Shown in pieces: positions 13,939 to 15,704 of a DNA stretch of 15,704 bases. The DNA lies in contig CAINWJ010000158.1 of the NCBI GenBank assembly GCA_903854455.1, positions 1-15,704 on the forward strand, given 5' to 3'. The number at the start of each line of letters is the position of its first letter. Position 1 is the first letter of the stretch. This DNA is from Candidatus Peribacteria bacterium (GTDB lineage: Bacteria; Patescibacteriota; Gracilibacteria; Peribacterales; Peribacteraceae). The notes under the pieces were generated by a model that saw only the letters and a program-made list of their open reading frames with translations, was not told the origin of the DNA and searched no databases. Position numbers and translations under genes: made by a program.

Positions 13939-13966
13939 AGCATAGCACTGGTAATTTTTCTGTCGA
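13939..13966 (-). promoter_or_regulatory. Leaderless promoter of the Cys-rich protein gene
   Basis: On the minus strand, -35 TCGACA (13961-13966) and -10 TATGCT (13939-13944) are spaced by 16 bases, with an extended TGC before the -10. The -10 ends 7 bases before the ATG, so transcription should start at the start codon itself. Confidence 0.6.
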
Positions 13967-14020
13967 TCCAACGGCATCCAGATAAGCAAAACTGATGATC
14001 CAAGAAAGTCGGCAATCTTA

Positions 14021-14048
14021 TTGACAGAAAATGCTTCTCAATTATAAT
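14021..14048 (+). promoter_or_regulatory. Strong consensus promoter of the 163-aa protein gene
   Basis: Perfect -35 TTGACA (14021-14026) and perfect -10 TATAAT (14043-14048) are spaced by 16 bases. It is the best promoter in the window. Transcription would start near 14055, leaving a leader of about 18 bases, CT-rich and without a Shine-Dalgarno site. The promoter overlaps the longer possible frame start at 14031, which is therefore rejected. Confidence 0.85.
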
Positions 14049-14072
14049 GGGCGTACTTTTCCCCCTAAAACT

Positions 14073-14564
14073 ATGGGTTGCAATCAACCGGAAATTGAAC
14101 AGGAAGGCACTACCACAGTAGACGTCCTTGGTGTCGGCGCTGGAGAAAATGTGCTCAACGATGACACTGGCGCTCTCAAGCAAGCAGGAAATCTTGAAAA
14201 GCATGCCGCTGCAGAAGGAAAGAAGGCTGGAGTCGCAGCAGCGATCAAGTACCACAGAACCAGGACTGATTTTGACACTCGCATTGCACAGGGCGAAACC
14301 AGCTTCAAGTTGGACGTCTCTGCAGACGGTGATCAGCTTTCTCCAGAAGCCGAGGCGGCTCTCTCTGATCAATTGAAGCACATGCTCGGGAAAAATGGGA
14401 TGTTGAATATCGAGGTTACCGGCATCAAAGATACGGCCCAAGTTGAACGACTGAAGAGGAAGGACATTTTCAACCGTCCAAACGTACGCTTCGTTTCAAG
14501 GAAACATATGCGTGACGAATTGGTTCCGCAACAGCGACCTGTTAATGAGGCCAGCGCTGCCTGA
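14073..14564 (+). CDS. Small hydrophilic protein of unknown function, 163 aa, strongly promoted
   Basis: I do not recognise it. It begins MGCNQPEIEQEG and has a Gly/Ala/Lys-rich middle (AGNLEKHAAAEGKKAGVAAA), an acidic stretch around SADGDQLSPEAEAAL, and an Arg/Lys-rich C-terminal third ending NEASAA. There is no membrane segment; the early Cys is not in a lipobox because no hydrophobic signal precedes it. It is likely soluble and partly helical. The start at 14073 is set by the promoter: the upstream ATG at 14031 lies between its -35 and -10. A strong terminator lies 19 bases after the stop, so it is a single-gene unit and probably abundant. Base composition is a little more AT-rich than neighbours. 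The CDS is likely real given the tight promoter and terminator framing. Confidence 0.8.
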   Translation: MGCNQPEIEQEGTTTVDVLGVGAGENVLNDDTGALKQAGNLEKHAAAEGKKAGVAAAIKYHRTRTDFDTRIAQGETSFKLDVSADGDQLSPEAEAALSDQLKHMLGKNGMLNIEVTGIKDTAQVERLKRKDIFNRPNVRFVSRKHMRDELVPQQRPVNEASAA

Positions 14565-14583
14565 TTATTTATCGCCAATTACT

Positions 14584-14612
14584 AAAGACGACCACCGCGG
14601 TCGTCTTTTTTT
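14584..14612 (+). terminator. Strong rho-independent terminator
   Basis: Stem AAAGACGACC / GGTCGTCTTT (10 bp) with loop ACCGC is followed by more T residues (run of seven or so). It ends the 163-aa protein gene. The A-tract on the 5' side suggests it may also stop transcription coming from the right. Confidence 0.9.
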
Positions 14613-14623
14613 GTTTCGGGGAC

Positions 14624-14645
14624 GCGCACCCGCGGAGGGGTGCGC
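14624..14645. repeat. GC-rich hairpin without U-tract
   Basis: Stem GCGCACCC / GGGTGCGC (8 bp) with loop GCGGAG, 11 bases after the terminator. No T-run follows, so it is probably not a terminator; it resembles the perfect 8-bp hairpins at 12127-12200. Confidence 0.5.
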
Positions 14646-14706
14646 TAAGGTGGAATTGGTTGGGGTAAGATATTGAACGGTATCATCGGCATGTCCTCCT
14701 GCCAAT

Positions 14707-14731
14707 TCCTAATCCCTAATCCCTCACCCTC
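14707..14731 (+). repeat. CCTAATC tandem spacer repeat before the nitroreductase gene
   Basis: Near-tandem CCTAATC / CCTAATC / CCTCACC units run up to the ATG. This CT-rich stretch occupies the place where a ribosome-binding site would be, and no AG-rich element is present. It is another short slippage-type repeat. Confidence 0.4.
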
Positions 14732-15367
14732 ATGCCCACCTTCAACGACCACCTCCGCTGGCGGTACGCCACCAAGAAATTCGATGCGACGAAAAAACTC
14801 ACGCAAGCGCAGATCGATGAGTTGCTTGAAACGCTGCGACTCACGCCGTCATCCTTCGGACTGCAGCCGTACAAGTTCCTGGTGATCGAGAATGCTGCGG
14901 TGCGACTGAAGCTCCGTGAACACGGCTGGAACCAGACGCAGATCACGGACGCGTCGCACCTCATCGCCATCTGTTCGTACCGGACGATCGATCAGGCGTT
15001 CGTGGACCGGAACCTGGATCTCATCAGCCGGGAACGCAATATTCCGCTGGAAAGTCTGAAGGGATACCGCGAAAAAATCGCCGGATACCTGCTCAAGAGA
15101 ACCCCAGAGCAGATCGGCGAATGGGCGAAGCGGCAGGGATACATCGCGCTCGGCATCCTCCTCTCCGCCTGTGCGGCGATGGAGATCGATTCCTGCCCCA
15201 TGGAAGGATTCGATCCCGTGCTGGTCGATGAAGATCTGGATCTCAAGAAAGACAACCTGACGATCGTGGCGCTCTGTCCCGTCGGGTACCGCGCGGGGGA
15301 TGATGATTTCGCGACGCTTGCGAAAGTAAGATTCCCGCGAGAGCAGATGGTGGAAGTGAGGAAGTGA
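14732..15367 (+). CDS. Nitroreductase family NAD(P)H-dependent FMN oxidoreductase (NfsB-like)
   Basis: This 211-residue cytoplasmic flavoprotein would reduce nitroaromatics, quinones or pteridines using NAD(P)H. FMN-contact blocks are visible: RYATKKFD (11-18), LTPSSFGLQPYKFLVIE (37-53), the helix QGYIALGILLSACAAMEIDS (135-154) with CPMEGFDP after it, and LCPVGYRAGDD (181-191). The length fits the NfsB/dihydropteridine-reductase branch. The native substrate cannot be told from sequence. The start is the ATG directly before the conserved FNDHLRWRYATKKF; no clear promoter or Shine-Dalgarno site is seen, though a TATCAT at 14681-14686 is a weak -10 candidate. It stands alone, 120 bases after a strong terminator. 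Confidence 0.92.
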   Translation: MPTFNDHLRWRYATKKFDATKKLTQAQIDELLETLRLTPSSFGLQPYKFLVIENAAVRLKLREHGWNQTQITDASHLIAICSYRTIDQAFVDRNLDLISRERNIPLESLKGYREKIAGYLLKRTPEQIGEWAKRQGYIALGILLSACAAMEIDSCPMEGFDPVLVDEDLDLKKDNLTIVALCPVGYRAGDDDFATLAKVRFPREQMVEVRK

Positions 15368-15529
15368 TAGGAGACCGGAGATCGAAAAGATAGAACCACC
15401 CTCTCCCTCCACTGCGGAGACGAAAGAAGGATGTACCAGCTCATCGATGACACTGCACAAGTACTGCCAAGAATGATCGATTCCACAGTACTCAAAGACC
15501 AATCCCCCCTTCTATAAATTGTTCTTTTA

Positions 15530-15538
15530 TGCTACAAT
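15530..15538 (+). promoter_or_regulatory. Extended -10 promoter of the right-edge gene
   Basis: TGCTACAAT matches TGnTAnnnT. The -35 position (about 15510-15515) reads TTCTAT, which is weak. Transcription would start near 15545, about 30 bases before the ATG, and no Shine-Dalgarno sequence lies in that leader. The stretch before it, 15368-15529, shows no supported gene. Confidence 0.55.
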
Positions 15539-15574
15539 AACCCGAAATATTCACATCAGCCCCTTCTTCAACCC

Positions 15575-15704
15575 ATGCGCTTTCGTTCGCAGACACTCGG
15601 GTTCGTTCTCCCGCTGCTCCTCACGAGCGGTGTGGTTGTGACATTGCTCGTTGTCACGGGCACGCTGTTCCTCTTCAAGGGCAGGAGTGTGATGGAGGCG
15701 CAGC
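15575..15704 (+). CDS. N-terminus of a membrane-anchored protein, cut by window edge
   Basis: Forty-three residues are visible, with no stop. After a basic start (MRFRSQ) comes a long hydrophobic segment (about 9-35, with PLLLTSGVVVTLLVVTG inside), then FKGRSVMEAQ. This is the pattern of a membrane anchor before an extracytoplasmic or sensor part, as in histidine kinases or chemoreceptors, but too little is present to name a family. ATG is chosen because it follows an extended -10 and gives the positive-inside membrane start. Confidence 0.65.
   Translation, partial: MRFRSQTLGFVLPLLLTSGVVVTLLVVTGTLFLFKGRSVMEAQ

Noticed and set aside
14849..15502. 217-residue minus-strand open frame opposite the nitroreductase
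   Set aside because: It is antisense to a well-conserved nitroreductase and shows no domain of its own.
15432..15518. 28-codon plus-strand frame with an AG-rich stretch just before ATG
   Set aside because: The AG-rich stretch touches the ATG with no spacing, there is no promoter, and the peptide has no recognisable features.

Overview
The window looks like a chromosomal segment of a moderately GC-rich bacterium, most likely a Patescibacteria/CPR lineage. This placement is an inference. It rests on a eukaryote/archaeal-type IleRS, a very Cys-rich protein of a kind I associate with CPR genomes, compact gene packing, almost no Shine-Dalgarno sites, and short dispersed slippage-type repeats between and inside genes. 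TGA acts as a normal stop (IleRS, DUF2177), which argues against the UGA-recoded Gracilibacteria and Absconditabacteria. A Peribacteria/Peregrinibacteria-like source is possible but unproven.

Left third (1-6631). A RelA/SpoT-type alarmone gene, cut by the left edge, reads leftwards. Divergent from it, across about 80 bp, is ileS. The encoded IleRS is 1437 aa because two complete histidine-phosphatase (phosphoglycerate-mutase-like) domains sit in tandem inside the aminoacylation core, between the PLPIW and CWFESGS segments. Both phosphatase domains keep their catalytic residues. The RSH protein keeps its hydrolase residues but has lost key synthetase residues. A small four-helix membrane protein follows ileS.

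Middle (6640-11836). An ssrA (tmRNA) gene has its own extended -10 promoter and a terminator, and encodes an unusually long tag of about 25 codons. It is followed on the minus strand by an AT-richer gene for an unrecognised membrane-anchored protein. Then comes a minus-strand membrane-protein cluster (TspO, DUF2177, DUF1295), a small zinc-ribbon protein, a conserved protein of unknown function, and a ferric-reductase-like heme membrane protein.

Right part (11840-15704). A decayed STAS-like (DUF4325) gene end and a cluster of perfect hairpins lie before a 563-aa protein with 36 cysteines and an internal duplication. After it come a strongly promoted and strongly terminated gene for a 163-aa protein of unknown function, a nitroreductase, and the start of a membrane protein cut by the right edge.

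A recurring regulatory theme is an extended -10 box (TGnTAnnnT), or a plain -10, placed 5-9 bases before the start codon with no ribosome-binding site. This predicts leaderless mRNAs for most genes here. The strongest candidate for something undescribed is the IleRS with two embedded phosphatases, especially beside a hydrolase-only alarmone enzyme.
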